Source of the DNA: Thysanoteuthis rhombus | Taxonomy: Eukaryota; Mollusca; Cephalopoda; Oegopsida; Thysanoteuthidae | NCBI GenBank assembly: GCA_963457665.1 | Contig: OY735222.1 | Location: 37,696,391 to 37,760,390 of the forward strand | Direction of reading: 5' to 3' | DNA length: 64,000 nt | Shown here: positions 1 to 23,338 of the stretch, in pieces | How the letters are laid out: each line of letters begins with the position of its first letter | Position numbering within the stretch: position 1 is the first letter of the stretch | Notes under the pieces: generated by a model | What the model was told of the DNA's origin: nothing | What the model saw: the letters and a program-made list of their open reading frames with translations, nothing else | Databases searched by the model: none | Translations under genes and position numbers: made by a program

Positions 1-269
1 AAATTTTTTTCAACAATTAGAGGGAGCAGTAAAGTTATGTGAACTTAGTTCTAATAATATACACTTATACGTGTATAGTGCAAAGTTCAAGTACAGTATC
101 TACTTACATCTATGTATAGTACAAAGTAAGTCTACAGCACAACTTTCAAGAATTCTTTCAAGAGGAGCAAGGAAAGGTAAGTACAATATCTGTACCTCAT
201 ATAAATGAATAACCATAGCCCACACATGGGCAGGAAAAAAAATAAGGAAATAAATCTCTAATCTGGGGG

Positions 270-302
<33 letters not shown>
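270..302. repeat. Long poly(A) run on plus strand
   Basis: About 33 uninterrupted A residues, the longest homopolymer in the left part of the window. It is poly-T in the sense direction of NUDT21. Other long A-runs on this side are at about 1664-1685, 10890-10915, 15735-15755, 19268-19287 and 21121-21139. Confidence 0.9.
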
Positions 303-303
<1 letters not shown>

Positions 304-778
304 ACCAGTGCAAGATTTGGGCATGAAAACCAAGAAAAAAAAGAGAGAAAAAAAAAAAATGTTTTTCAAGGGTGGCATGTGGTGTACTCTGGTGTACTCA
401 TGTAAATTTTCAAGATTGTAGCCCCAAAAATATGACCAGGAGTGCCCGCAGGTATACTTTGAATCTTACTGAAGCACATTTGTTGCAGCGAACTAACTCA
501 CTTATTTACTAAACAAGGGGGCAACCATCAGGTATGATGAATTTTGGTCTTCAACTAACCATCTCCTCCTCCCAAATAGTTTGTTATAGCGAGGGTTCAC
601 CGTGTTATGAAGTGCAAATGATATACACTAATTCTTGGCAAAGAAAATTTGAAAAAAAATTTTTTTAATTATAAACCAAATCAATTTTACTAATTTTTTT
701 CAAGATATGAAAGGGAAAAAAGGAGTTGGATAAAGTTATACAAATAAATGATTCTGATAATTTAGTCCTGTTTCATGC

Positions 779-1432
779 ACCGTATTTACAAGAGTATAAT
801 GTGATCTTGAATATAATGCAACTCCCCACCACTTTTTGTAGCTAAAAATCAGTACATTGTGTCAGATTATCATAGCACTGAAGTCAGAGTCCATAATTTT
901 CTACTGCATTAAAAGTGAGTCAGTGTTGTAACGAATTCTCCATTTTTACAAACTTCAATGTAATATGTGTAGAAATTAAAAGAAAACTGGGAGGTAGGGT
1001 AACAGTGAGGCTAGTCTGGCAGGAAGACAAATAAATATTAAAATTTTTTTAAAACCTAAATACCTCACCAGAAGTTTAGATATGTATGTAGCGAGTGTCT
1101 ACAGAACAAATTTGGCAATACATTAGTTATTGTTTTAGCAGCAGATGAAAGGAGCATCAAGTTTTGTTTATTAACCAATGAAATGTCTTCATTTATTTCC
1201 TATTTATAGGAAGTGTAATCTGATCCAGTAAAGGTCTTTCTATTTAGTCATTATTTTGAGAGCCTAATTCAACGTTTTCAAAATTGGGGTCCATGCTCAA
1301 ACCACCTTATCAGTAATTTCATGTTACAACGGGCCTACAGCATATGTTTTTGTTTTCATTCGAGTATAATGCTACCCCTACCCACCCAATTTTTACATGA
1401 AACTCCTCGCATTATACACAAGTAAATATGGC
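779..1432. mobile_element. Inverted-repeat element, unclassified
   Basis: The left end reads CCGTATTTACAAGAGTATAA and the right end, reverse-complemented, reads CCATATTTACTTGTGTATAA; both are followed by TG and a G/C-rich patch (the ctccccacc and gggtggg blocks). The ~650-bp interval has no coding capacity. This looks like a non-autonomous DNA element or two facing repeat copies; no target-site duplication was established. Confidence 0.45.
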
Positions 1433-2029
1433 AAAAAAGTTTCTAAGAAGAAAAAAGGAGAAGAAGGTGTTGCCAGGGTAACATCTGAGAATTGAAGGAA
1501 CTTTTTCTTCCTTCTCTCAATTAGATGAACTATTTTGGACCATTATCAATTTATGACTACTATTCAGCTTATTGTTCAATTATGATCTGTAGATTGACAG
1601 CCACAGTTATCTTGTGATAAAAAAAAAAAAAAAATATTCAAAGAAAAACAAATAATTAACTGAAAAAAAAAAAAAAAAAAAAAAAGTTCAAAGATGTATC
1701 CAGCATCCATGGTAGTTGTAGTAAGATGTGGATGGTTAACCTGAAAGTCTAGACCAAGTTTCATATCAATCTAACATGATATGGTTGAAAGGGGAATGAA
1801 AAAAATTAAATTTAAAAAAAATCAACTTATTAGGGACCAACTAAAAAGTGTCTTATTGAGATGCATGGACAAATCTAAAAATTAAGACAAAAAGATAAAT
1901 AGTAGTCACAAATTAATAAGAATGATCTTTTCCTCACTGAAATTCTTAGATTAGGTATTGTTAGGAAATTATAATTCGTTTTATTGTTACATTCCAGTTG
2001 GTCCATTCTACAAGAAGAAATATTCACTA

Positions 2030-2230
2030 AATGCTAAATTTTTATTCCAAATTTTCTCATGTATAATCCACATTTTCTACCGAAAATTTTGAGCTATAAT
2101 AACCAGGTGCATATTATTTATGTAAACAATCAATTTTATCACACAGGATTATGCATTTTTCATTCAAAATTGAAGCTCAATCAGGGGTGTGGTGCAGATT
2201 ATCTATGGTAGCAGATTATACATGGTGAAA
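2030..2230. repeat. Possible second short inverted pair of the same type
   Basis: CTCATGTATAATCCACATTT at about 2055 and, on the other strand, CACCATGTATAATCTGC ending near 2226 face each other. The match is short and imperfect, so this may be a decayed relative of the 779-1432 element or chance in AT-rich DNA. Confidence 0.2.
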
Positions 2231-3234
2231 TGAGGTATTTGTTCATGACAATAGCATCATTGATATTATAAACAAATTGTTAAGACTATTCATGGGGTAC
2301 CACATTGTCCAGAAGACGGTTGGAGAAATAACTACTTAAAACAGTGATAAGCTACAAAATGAGGATGTGAAAAAGGGAAGAAAAAAAAAAATTTCAATTT
2401 AGAATTACAACTGAAAGAAAAAAAATTACAGATTTCTTTTAATAAAGAGGGATAGTATAATGTGTATGATGAGCAAAAAAAGAAAAAAAAAATATATATA
2501 TATATATACATATATAATCCTTTCCAAACAGAAATTTTTTTCTTTTTTTTTTTTTGAACAAATTACTTGCCACACATTTGCATGTATCTTAGCCAAACTT
2601 AGGGAATATACACATTATCAAAATTTCAAGCACAAAGAATTGAGGAGGGGAGGAAAAAAAAAAAGAAATTTTTTTTTTTTTTTAAATGCACAAGTGAAGG
2701 ATTCTCATAAGATTTGAATCAAATCAATAAAAAATAAATTTCTATTTATATTATACATCACATCCAGGTCTATATTTCAATAATTATTTTATGCTAGTTA
2801 TAAAGTAATTTCCTTTTATTTTTTTTTGCAAATGTGTGGAAAAGAGAGAAAAAAAAAAAAAAGAAAAATCTCTGTTCATCCTGGTTGAACATAAACAAGA
2901 AAATGCAGAGCAACAGAAGGGTTTGATGATTTTTGTTCTTCCCAAGTATAATGCAATGGCAAATGTATCAAAATACTGCTGCCATTTTTTGAGAAAGGGA
3001 AAATTAGTTAAAAATTGCAAAGACTTTCATTATATAAGATTAAAGATTCTTTTGGCAAGTTAAAGGCCAATCAGAATAAAACTGAAATTTCATTGAGTTA
3101 ATCAGTCATTGAACTGAAGACTGAATTTTCCATCATTCACACTTTATGGGTTAACAAACAAGATCTGTCTTTTATAAAGCTGTGGATGACACAAAAGGAT
3201 TTATTCCACAACCTTTATATAATACAAGATGCTT

Positions 3235-3236
<2 letters not shown>

Positions 3237-3297
<61 letters not shown>
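3237..3297. repeat. (AT)n microsatellite
   Basis: About 30 uninterrupted AT dinucleotides ending in an ACACAC tail. It is self-complementary and able to form a cruciform. The open frames across it in both directions encode only Ile-Tyr repeats and are not genes. Confidence 0.95.
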
Positions 3298-3303
<6 letters not shown>

Positions 3304-4427
3304 AAGTTATACTTAACAGGGAGAGTGAACTCATTAAAAAATAAACCTGATAAAATGGTTTTAAATTCAATTTTATCACAAAGTTATTACAAAAGAAGAG
3401 AAATTGATATTCAAGTTCTGATCTAATATATAGGCAAGTTTCAATCTCCATAGAGAATGGAAGATTAGCTGAACAAGTTGACAGACATCCATAATGAGTG
3501 TATACTTAATATCAATTGTAAATCCAAATTTCAACTATTGTCAAAATAAATTGCATTGACTTACAAAATTTTTTTTTGAATATCTAAATTTTAATGTATT
3601 TCACAGCATTAGAAGAAAAAAAAAGAAAAACTGAAAATCAAGTTATGAATTATCCACTGTATAAAACATGCCAAAATTCTGACATATGAACAACTATGGA
3701 TAATAAAGTGACAGAAAAACATTTGGCAAAAGACCATTTGTTGCCTTTCCTGTATCTATATAGGAAAAGGAAAAAGTGATTTCCCTCTGCATTCTCTAGC
3801 GTTTCAATTCTTATAAATGAGAACGCTCTTTGCAGAGCCTGCTTAAATTTATGAGCTGAAGTATGAACAACCAAATATATTACCTACAATGGCAAAAGTA
3901 TATTCCCAAGATTAAATAGGAAATGATCTGGTTAAAAATATTAACTGCTAGAAGTTTGATCAGGAAAAAAAAAATAAAAATAAAAAACAACCAGCTAAAA
4001 AATTAAAAAATTAAAATCGGGACTAAATGAAGCCATCAGATTACTAAAGATTAGAGATCAGCAGCCTATAATAGTAGCAGCCAGTGATTAGACACGGGAA
4101 AAAAAAAAAAAAGTGTGCACTACTGGAAATAGACAAATAGGTAATATCTTGTATCTACATGTCACTTCCTTCAGTTTTTATTAGTTTATGCCTGGCCTTA
4201 CGATCCACAGACAATCTCAGTCCATGAACCAAGATTACAGACAATGTTAGCGTTTTCAGGTCTGCCTAAAGGCTTCTCTTTTTCAGAATATCATCATTTG
4301 GCAAAGATTAAAAATATTTCCTCTCAGTAGCTTCAAGCTACAGAGTGGTTCTCAGTGCAAACAATCCAAGAGAAATTGACATCACTTCTAGAATAAAACA
4401 AATATAGTGAGACTTCATGGCTAAAAC

Positions 4428-4445
4428 CAGGGGTTGGCAAACTAC
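4428..4445 (+). mobile_element. Single hAT-like terminal sequence
   Basis: CAGGGGTTGGCAAACTAC resembles the terminal inverted repeats of many hAT transposons (CAGNGGTTCNCAAACT type). No matching inverted partner was found nearby, so this is probably one end of a truncated or diverged copy. Confidence 0.4.
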
Positions 4446-7400
4446 TGCCCACTTCATTTAGTTAGTGAACAATGAAATTCAGTTTGAAAAATAGAACAAA
4501 AATCTCAATGGAATCAATGTTTTCTAGCTAAAAACTTTGACACTGCATTCCTACTATTCTATTAACATATACAATTGAACAATACTTCGCCAAGAAGAAA
4601 AAAAAAAAGTTTTAGTTTTCATTTACAGTATATGGAAGTTCATTCAGATATATACTCCTATAATGAAAAAAAAAATGCAAGACATGAAAACATTTCTAAT
4701 CCAACCTGCCAATCCGTAACACAAAAAACATACACAAAGCACCAATCTTAACCCTATGAAGACAATTGCTATGACTATAATTTGTCTATGAGGATTATTG
4801 TTTGGCCATCAATAGAGAAAGACAATTACCCATTTGGTTACTTTCATGATTACATCTTCGCATTAGAGCAAATGCTTTAAACATGGTTAACTCACTTTAT
4901 CTAGAAAGTTCATTTTTAAAAATGAAAATTTTAAAAAATGAATGATTTCTTCACCATATGCTAGGATCTGCCTAATATAGATTTTGAAAATAGAGCAAAA
5001 CAAAAAAAAAAAAATGCAAAATTTAAACATTCAAAAATTTGTTTTTTTCACCTCACCTTGTATAAAAAGGATATTAGATTATTTCTATTTGATTGCTATT
5101 AAGTTTTCTAATATATAAATTCTATAATCAAAACAGGAACACATGGCAAATCTGATCACTGAATCAATAATGAATATAAGAGTAAATAGAACTTGAATTT
5201 ATAACCTACAATGAATACAAAACCATAGAGTATGCAGGTCATTCACCATTGTGAAGGCTCAACAGGCCAACACTTTGACAAAGGATTGAACATCAAAGCA
5301 GTTTCACTTATGAAGATGACACCAAGGGCCATATTTAAGGCAGTGCAACAGCACAGGGCCCAAAGAATATATGGGGAGGTGGAAAAAAAAATGCTTTTAA
5401 AATTTATATTCAAGGTTTCTATTCATTTGAGGATTTATGTGAGATTGATCAAAGAAATGTTAAATGAAAGTAAAACGAAAATGAAATATTCATAAAATTA
5501 TTTGTTTGAAAATAGTGGCTAAATACAAAAGAAGGACCTCATAAGATGTGTTATGTGCTGGGCCCTATCAATGGTGAATTCTGACCTGATAACATGTTTA
5601 GGACATAAGAAGACAATCAAAAGTACAAGTGACTTCAATATGGACAAACTAATTTTTTGTGGATCTCTTTAGCAATTAGGATTAAATTCAAGATGTGCAT
5701 CTACTATTGATTGGAGAGGGAGAAAGTGTACTTTGAAAATTTCACAATTTGATGATGAAGAAAACCTCTACCAAATATTACCTTGCGACAAGTAGGTGAA
5801 ATTTTTTAAAATAAAAAATATGGAAAAAATTTGAGTTATTTCTGACATTCAGAAAATTTGATAACTTTGATGTTTCAGTGAAAGATATGCAAATCAAAAT
5901 TCAATGTTTTCAAAGAAAAACTATCAGGAAAATAGAAAACACTCTGCCAGGGGAGGATCTGCCACAAATTCAATCATTTTGTTCTGTGTATTGTCCTCCA
6001 TTCCACAAAAATTGATAGAAATTTATTCAGAACTTTTAGAAATATTGTTTAACCAAAACATGAGTGTATACATAAATATATGAAGAGATCAAAATTTAAC
6101 CACTTTTTCCTTATCCTATCAAGTAGTTCAAGATACTTAAACTTCGTTGACAGAGGTACTACACAAGTTTTATTAGTAATTTTCATTAAATCAAGTCTTA
6201 TAACTTTACAGAAGGAGCATAGTTTTGTCAGATTAACAACTAGTTACGAGTCATGGCATCTCTAATCATAATATTCATTTCTATATCAAACATCTTGTGC
6301 TATAGTCAATGAGAAGGTAGCAGTTATTCTATGAATATACATACACGTATGAAAAAGAAAAAAAAAAAATACCAAGAAATTTATCAAAAATCTGTATTGA
6401 CAATACTCAAAATATTCTTTTTTCAAAGGCAGAAGAATAAGATTTGGCCTTTCATAAGGTAAAAATATAAGGGAATAAGCGGTCAAAATTGAAATTATTT
6501 CATAAAGATGAAAAAAGGTAGGTTTTATAAAACTTTAGGTATCCACCAGGAGAAATGTTGGGGTGCAAAAGGCATGTAAAAAATAAATAAATGAATGTAA
6601 AAAAAGCATAAATAATGAACTTGTTTGTCACAATGAAATGATAGCACAAGCATTTTTTTTATGAATAAAAGTAAATGATTGGGTAGGAAACAAGTATTGT
6701 TAGTAGGAAGAATTTTTTAAAAATGAAAAACTAAAAATAAAATAAGAAAATAATTCAAAATTGAACTAGCATTTTTTCCAAGGCCTTTTTGTCCAACAAT
6801 CACAACCATTAAAAACTGGAAAGTTTGTTTTTTATAAATCTATACCAATACAATGAAACATAGAACTATAATTGATCTCTTATCAGTGAGATATATTCAG
6901 CAGCAATGAGCAAATAAGATAACCATGTCTTAAGCTTGGAGTGGATGATACCACAACTTTCCATTAACATCCAGGGCTTGGCTTCTGCATTATTCTATTC
7001 TTATTTGTCACTTGATGAAGGAAAGGAAAAGAAAATATCTCAACCCAGCCAGGGAAAACCAACAACCAGATTTGTATTCACACCAGAGATAAATACAAGT
7101 CGAATACAGCAGCAGAGGGTTAAGAACCTAGCCAGAACAGTAAACCAAAATAATTTCAAAATTCTACCAGCCATATGGCTTTAATATAGGATCAAGTTCC
7201 ATCACTGGCAACTTTATGTATATTCTATACATAAATGCAATACATTGTTTTTTGTCAATTATTCTATTTTAGAAGGCTTCCCACCTGTTTTCAATAAGAA
7301 GCTCAAGAGAAAATTATTCCAAGACCATATGGTACAAATACAAATTGCATATCCACAACTATAAATCCACTGATACCTCAAGAAAATACAGCATTGAAAG

Positions 7401-8125
7401 ATGAAAATAATTCAAAGCAAATACATGTTAATTCTAATCACTACATTGCATCCAAGCTTGAACAAGTAAACTGCTTTTATGAAGAACTATCATATATTCC
7501 TACTTCGTGCATTGCAAAAGTTATCTCCCTTACTGTTGAGTTGGTAAACATGGTTTACATTTAAATTTGTCAAGACCGAGAAAAGCTGGTTGATAGTTAT
7601 CAGTATGAAGCAAAGAGATAGGTCTTTTTTATTGACTTTTACAAATAAGGAAGGATGCAGTAGAACTTGTGCTTTCGATAGTTTGCCATAAAATGGAAGG
7701 AATTCAAGTGATCAACACCCAACTTACATGAGATGCATTCATTGCACATGACGAGTTAAAGCAGATTCAGGCAAGATTTTTAAAAAGGTGTGAGAAAAAA
7801 AAAAAAAAAAAATAAAATAACAGAACTCCTAGAAAAGGTTTGGAAACCACACTAACCCACCAGCCACCCAGGTTGATTATTCTCAATACCACTAACATTT
7901 TAGTCAACCTTAAATATGTTAAGATTGTTTTTTGCTCATTATTAAAAAAAATAAAAATCCACTGAATCTTAGATTCTTCTCATCAGTATCTTAGAAATTT
8001 TCAGAGACTATTTCAGTTTATTATCAGGAGAAGGAAGAATTAAAAGTTGAGATAATGTTACAAAGAAAAAAAAACAGAGTGCATTTGCTCTTTTCTGGAA
8101 ATAGGTAAACAAAGTTGAAATACCT

Positions 8126-8145
8126 GGAGAGAGAGAGAGAGAGAG
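8126..8145. repeat. (GA)n microsatellite
   Basis: About ten GA dinucleotides within the presumed NUDT21 intron. Similar short GA tracts occur near 19640 and 44072. Confidence 0.85.
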
Positions 8146-9750
8146 GTCCAGTGATGAAAATAGATTTTAACAACTTGGTTATTTATTTAGGTTGGAAAAA
8201 CATTTAGATTTTTTCTTTTTCATTTCATATTAAATATAAAGATTTTACTGAATGATGTTGAAAACATAATCTATGCTACATGATTAAAAAATAATTATTC
8301 ATGTCTTTGGTCATCTTATTTGGAGCTTCTTCAAACTTTAGTATAATATACTTTCACACTAGATTAGTGTATCATCATCTTTTAATAAAAGAAAAGATTG
8401 CAGTTTTGAGAAACCCCCAAATAAAGCCAACTCCAGAAATGAAGTATTTTCAAACAAGTATATGTGAGAAAACACTCTTGGAGGTATAGCTTAATAATAG
8501 AATGGCAAAGAGGTACAAGATTCCATACCAGATGTTAAATATGTGAGACTATATAAAAGAAATTAAAAAACTCAAGGAAAATTTTCCAGCCATATAAAAA
8601 TACTCCTATCCAAGCAATACTTTTATCACTGGTTAGTTTTATCAGAAAAGAAAAAAATCTGTGATATAAATAAAAAATTAAGAATGCGACTAAAAATCAT
8701 GTCAGAAACAAATTTCATAAGAATCAAACAAATTTGATCAAATTTTATAATAATCACTGGACACCAACAAGCAAATATTTTTCAAAAATTTGAGAATTAG
8801 TGAAAATGGGTTTTGCAATATTGGTTCAACTTTTAAAAAAATGTTTTCATCTAAGGTGTTTGGATTTTGTCTGCAAAATAGAATAAAGACTAATTTTGCA
8901 ATTCAAGTAAAAAAATTTTCAAAATAAATAAAAAATTAAAAAATTATAAAGTTTTTTTTAAAAGTTGATAGAGAACCAAACAGTCATAAGATTTGCATAT
9001 TCATTCAATTCAGATTCATAAATACAACTGCAGACAAATTAGACAAAAGTGGGAATTTTGCACAGGAAAGCTTTCAATTTTTTTACCGAAGTCACTCATA
9101 GAAAAAACAAGAGAACAAAACAGAAGATGCTTCTAATTATCTTGAAAAAAAAAAAAATAGTGATTATAGATAGAAAATATACAGAAATTAATAAAGGCCA
9201 GCTCTTCCTTAACTAGGAATTGATTGAACTCTTCATTTAAGCACAGAAAAATCTTCTGGTTTAGAGAAAGTCACTAGCTCAGTGAACAAAAAATTAGATA
9301 TATGGAAGACAGCTAATACACCTCATGGACTTTACAGAACACAGAAATGGACTAGAGATATTCTGTTTTTTCAGAACTTGTTTACTCAATCATATTGGGT
9401 AATCATATGAAAATAGAAGTCAGTTGCTGGAATACATTCACTATACAAGACATCTGTAAAACATTAGCATAAAGAGAGATGGGCTGGGTTACATTATCTT
9501 GCCCTTGACCCACACCTGATGAAATCATCTTTGGAGCCCTCACAACTATGCACTGGGTTACTAGATACGTTACAAAAAAAAAAACGATTGTTCAACCAAA
9601 TCCTTTTATTTATAATCTTAAAACCAGAGCTCTTTCAACTTTACTATACCTCAAACATATTCTGAAACAATTATCATAGAAAAAGATCCATGCAATAAAC
9701 AAGAGACAAATTTTGATTTTGTTTTGGTCAATGAATCAAAGTATATAAAT

Positions 9751-10047
9751 CAGGGGTTGCCGGCATAGTACACATCGACCCCTGGGGATCAAGAGGACTA
9801 CTCAAGAGTTCAATAAACATGGCGAGAGGTCTATTGAATATTTGGTATATATTAAATATTCTTGTTTATTTTGTATTTTACTGTTGATTGCCTAATTTTG
9901 ATGTATAATCATACACTATGGATTTGGTATGTTTTTGGATGTGGTATTGGCATGTTTGATATCTTTTTGGCAGCCTTGCTTGGGGGTCAATGAGGGATCA
10001 ATGATTTCATGAAAGGGGTCGATGGTCAATTAGTTTAGCAACCCCTG
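9751..10047. mobile_element. hAT-type MITE, 297 bp
   Basis: The ends are perfect 10-bp inverted repeats, CAGGGGTTGC and GCAACCCCTG. Internal to them, CATCGACCCCT occurs on both ends in inverted orientation, giving imperfect terminal repeats of about 35 bp. The flanking octamers ATATAAAT (9743-9750) and ATCTAAAC (10048-10055) agree at 6 of 8 positions, compatible with an aged 8-bp target-site duplication, the hallmark of hAT elements. It has no coding capacity, so it would depend on a transposase in trans. Confidence 0.75.
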
Positions 10048-10807
10048 ATCTAAACATTACACAATGTCTTCATTATAGTATTAATCAAAGCAGATATACT
10101 AGAATAGTAATTGGCATTTTATTTCATTAAGTCAATATATATTATCAGTCACAAACTAACTAAACTATATTTCTAGAATAAATAAATCAAAGTTTTAACA
10201 AATGACTTCAAATACAAGAAAAACCTCCAAATTGAAAGCTTGCCTGGGCAAAGTTATTTTTGTTCTATTCAAAATGAAGATTTTTTTTTAATATTTAAAA
10301 TGGGACATATAGTCACATTTTAAGAATTAAAAGCATTCCAAAAACATGATTATAAACAAATAAAATACATTTAAAATTAATACGATTCTGTAAATTGTTA
10401 TTAAGCTAATGGAGAAAATGAGAAGAAAATGTACATAGGTATACAGGTATGGACATTTTTTTTTCCACAATATGAACAAGAATACTAGTAGGGATAAAAT
10501 GTATATACATGTGCGTATCCATGTTTTGGGATGGATACACACAGTTTCATAGATACGCAAGTGTAAATGCATGAAATGAAATGTAAATCTACAATTTTAT
10601 GTTGATTAGAATGGAGAGTTGTCAGACACGCACTTTTTTTTTAGCCGTGATTTCCCTGGTCTCCTCCGCAGTTTCACTGTAAGACTGTATCGTAGATCCC
10701 CTCATTGGAAGCCACTTCACAGGGAAGAGAGAGACGGTGGCATTAGGAGATGTGGACACACATCAGAAGAAAAAAATGGGTCAATTCCCAGAATCCAGCA
10801 GCAAAAT

Positions 10808-10857
10808 GGAGATAACTCCTGTTAACCTTAAAATGAAGTAATGATTATCTCCCTTTT
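10808..10857. repeat. Facing GGAGATAA motifs
   Basis: GGAGATAACTCC (10808-10820 region) and GATTATCTCCCTTTT (10843-10857) face each other across ~25 bp, so the DNA or RNA could fold into a short hairpin. The same motif recurs singly at 7518-7533, 22370-22386 and 28741-28754. It is probably a repeat-family signature. Confidence 0.5.
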
Positions 10858-13800
10858 CAAAACCCGGCATTCAAATTGAAAAAAATTTTGAAGGAAAAAA
10901 AAAAAAAAAAAAAAAATTAGCCAAAAAGTCCAATTCACACTAGCCCACTATGTTAAAGACAGCATACAAATGAAAACAATTTAACTATCTAATTTATTCA
11001 TAGCAATAAATGATTTTCTTTCGAGGGGGAGATAATTGATTTCAAGGCTAAGAAGAGTTATCTCTATTTTACCACCAGATTCTGAGAATCTACCAAAAAA
11101 TGTTACAGCATTCAATTTTGTCAGACTTGCTGGCAATAGCAACTCAAATAGACAAGTTAACTCATGAGAATAAACTGCCTTGAAAAAGAAATTCAAGTTT
11201 AAAAGAAAAAATGTTTCTTTAATGCGAAGATTAAAAGAGAAATCTATGTTTGGTATCTTTTTCTTTTTAAAGAGTGCAATTAAACATATTCACTCAATTT
11301 CATAGCATTGAAATATTTTTTCATAAATCTTTAATATAATTTGCAAGCTGTTAGTCTGTGACATGAAACACAGAAAGAGAAGGGGGTAATGCAACACAAA
11401 ATAGCTGTTCTGCAGTGTGGGGCAGCCAATAATATTGGCTACAATTACTGCAAAGGCTGCTGCTATTGTGTCAACTTTGATTTTTTACCCATAGTGGATA
11501 CAAGAATTTTAGTTAATATCTTGTGTTAGTTTTCAATCAGTAAATATATGGACGTAGACAACTGAAGGTATAGTGTAAGCAAAGTAACAGGCATTTACAA
11601 GTTCAGATTAATAAGCATAATTGTTCACATAATTCCAAGCTATCACTTGGGTTTATGGCCAACTTTGTGACAGATGAGTTCAAAAATACATCTTCCATCT
11701 ATAATGCCACAACTACTATTGGAGACTATACACTTTTAGCTTGAGATTATCAACTGCCATTGTTGACCTTTAAATCATTAAATACATAGTAAATAAATAA
11801 GAATTCAAATTAGAATAGGGTCAGTTCCATTTTGCTCAGATCAATAGGTTATAATCAATAGTCTTGTAACCACTGCTACCAAAAATATGATTTTAGTTGG
11901 TGATCAATTGAGTGGTTTGCATAAATTGAAGATTTTCTCAATTTCTTCACTAATGTTACATTTGCTTAATGACAAAAACAGATGCAAAATGCTAACCACA
12001 AGAAATTTCACTTAAATATATCCACTATGGAAATATTTGAATATGAATACATAATAAATTTCTTATTGGCAGGATTTGAATAAAAACTCAGTTGGAACAT
12101 AACACCTACAAACGTTGTGCAGCCTCAAGCTAGGGAAACCGAGCAAATTGAGTTGAATAATTAACAAAATACTAGAGAATACCTTTGTGTTATGTGTTTC
12201 AAAGTGAAAATCTGAGAAGAGTTCTTGTAAGTGTACTTTGATAATTCTAAAAATAAAAAAGGAAATTTTTTGATTACATATAAGCCAGATATAGCCCAGG
12301 GCCTTGATACAAGTTTACTACTTAAATTAACATACAACCAACAGCAATTCAACAGCAATTCATTTTTCTAACATAAAAAATATAACCAGAATACTATTTC
12401 TTTTTCTTCAATAAATAAAAATATCTACTATGCTTAAAGTGAAATCTTTTTTTTTTTCATTCAGTTATAACTCTTAGAAAAGAAAAAAACCCGAACATAG
12501 ATTTCTTAATATAAGTTGTATGATTTTTAAACCAACAAAGTCAATTTTAAACTGACAAAATTGATAGACAGGCATTTTATTTTTGTTTACTATTCCAGTT
12601 TACTTTCATTTTTATCCCAAACATGCCAGCAAAAATGGTTAAAAAATTTACACATTGAGACGTTTAATATAAATTTGCAACAAAATAGAAAATAAAAAAT
12701 AGGTAGTGTAATACAAAATGCATTTTTCTGGCATCCGTTATAATACTAGCAATAATAATAATCAATGATAATAGAAATTAATTGCATAGCATTTATGTAA
12801 CCACAGGTGGACTAGACATGGTAGATGCAATGAAAAACATTTAGCTAGCTTTCAAAATAAAATTTAAAAAATGAGTTGAGATATGAAGACAAAATTAAAA
12901 TAAAAAGAAACCCCTACATTAAAAACCCACCACAGAAACTGAGTCTTGAAATTTGCTACAAAAGAATCTTTTACCTATATCTTTGCACTATTCAATATTG
13001 GGGATATTCATTTTTAAAATTCCCTTCAGGGTGATGATGAGCATCAAGCTTGCATATTCAAACTAAACAAATTTGTATTTGATATTCAGGCTTTGCCAAA
13101 ACAGAATTGAACAGCCAGTGTTTTAAATACTAAATCAAATGTGGGGGAAGAAAAAAAAATTCGAGATTCTGTTGTAGGGGTATATTTCAATATTTTTGAC
13201 CTGCACCAAAAAACTAGGAAGAGAAAAAAGTCTTTACCAGTCATGATCATGTTACATCACTAGAATAACTCAAAGGTTTTGAGAATTCTAAAAACAAAAA
13301 ATGAATTAAATGTAATCTTATTAATGCTATTATTGAAATTCAGTTGAGCAAAAACATTTAGTGTAGGGATATGCAAGCCAACTTCATCCCATCAACTTTT
13401 GGAAATAAAATTTCACTCATGAGCTAACAAAGTAAATCTAGCAAAATCAAGTAAACAATATTTCAATATTTTAAGTGCATGATCACCTATAACACATGTT
13501 AACAATTAATCTTATGTAAGCATTATAACTCATGTTGGAGAGAATACTTTATCCATAGCAATGATTAAAAGGAAGTTAATGTGTTCAATTAATGATCATA
13601 TCAGTTTACAAAGCCATATGACTTTAGCAGAAGAATGAATTAAGAAAAGATTAAAGCTATGTTTTTTCAAAGCATTTAGAAGAAAAAGGATCTCCATAAA
13701 TCAGCCTTTGAAGCCCGTTGTTTGACATAAAGCAACCTTAAGGAAGGCCTCTTGTTGAGAGTGTAAGACATGGGGAATGATGGGCCTTATCCTGCCCCAT

Positions 13801-14278
13801 GTTTGCAAAGTTGGAGTGCAAGGTTTGGCAGCTCAATCTTGGCCTCTTCGATAACAGGAGACATACTCAGTAGAGTCCTAGATCTTAAAAATCGTTCCCT
13901 TAGAGCTCTGAAAATTATGTACGTCTTCATTGTCGGATGCAATTAACTCCAAATAAATAATATACAAATAAATATTTAAATTTTGATTACATCCATTAAA
14001 AAACTATTGTTTTCTTATAGCTTTGAAAATTATGTCCATTTTCTTTGATTCTCAGACTCCAAAAGAATATAGATTATAAATCAATAGAATATTGATATAT
14101 AGTTATTATTTGAAAAATACTAGATGAAAAAAATTTTTAAAAAAGAGAAAAAAAGTTTTGGCATGTTCAAGAAATTTATGCTGAAATAGTAAAAACTATG
14201 TATTCGACCAACTTTAGATTAAGTTAAAAATAAAATATCCTATCCCTCACAAGAAAACCCTCTGTGTCCATACTTTCA

Positions 14279-22780
<8,502 letters not shown>

Positions 22781-23338
22781 GTGCCACCTCCTCCTCTTCT
22801 AGACAGACCCGAACAAACTTCCGTGCCACGATTGAAGCGCCATCATTTTCACTATTCAAACAACAAGGGAAGATAATCCGGAAATAAGTGCAGAGGAAAC
22901 CCGTTTATTATAATCACGGATAATATTATCAGGCGGTTGTTGCTATTTTAATCAGTTTATCCCAAACGCTATATTTTAATTATTTAAAAAAAAAATAATA
23001 ATCTCATAAATTCTACTGATACAATTTTCATATATTTCATTTCATAAATTTCGTATAAATTGTTTAGCATTATAAATTCAATAACATAATGTATTTATAA
23101 CAATGAACATAAATTGTTCCAATTTTCTTATCCTCTGTTCAATGTTAACCGGTTTTTGTTATGCAAAAGACTCCCTAAGTGATCATAAAAGTGGTTTCCT
23201 CAGTGAAAGTTCATCAATAAAGCATTTTTCATTCTAATTTCAAGTTTCAGGACATAATTATTTTCCCCGATTGAATAGGTATTTTTAAAAGTAATTTAAT
23301 GGAGGACATGCATCAGATATTTACTTTCCTCGTGTTAG

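Noticed and set aside
100-378. 92-codon minus-strand open frame with a long Phe run
   Set aside because: It exists because it crosses a 33-base A-run; the composition is homopolymer translation and there is no family resemblance.
3215-3451. Open frames on both strands across the (AT)n tract
   Set aside because: They encode alternating Ile-Tyr from a microsatellite.
10619-10825. 68-codon plus-strand frame in a less AT-rich patch
   Set aside because: No family resemblance and no splice context; it may be part of an unclassified repeat.
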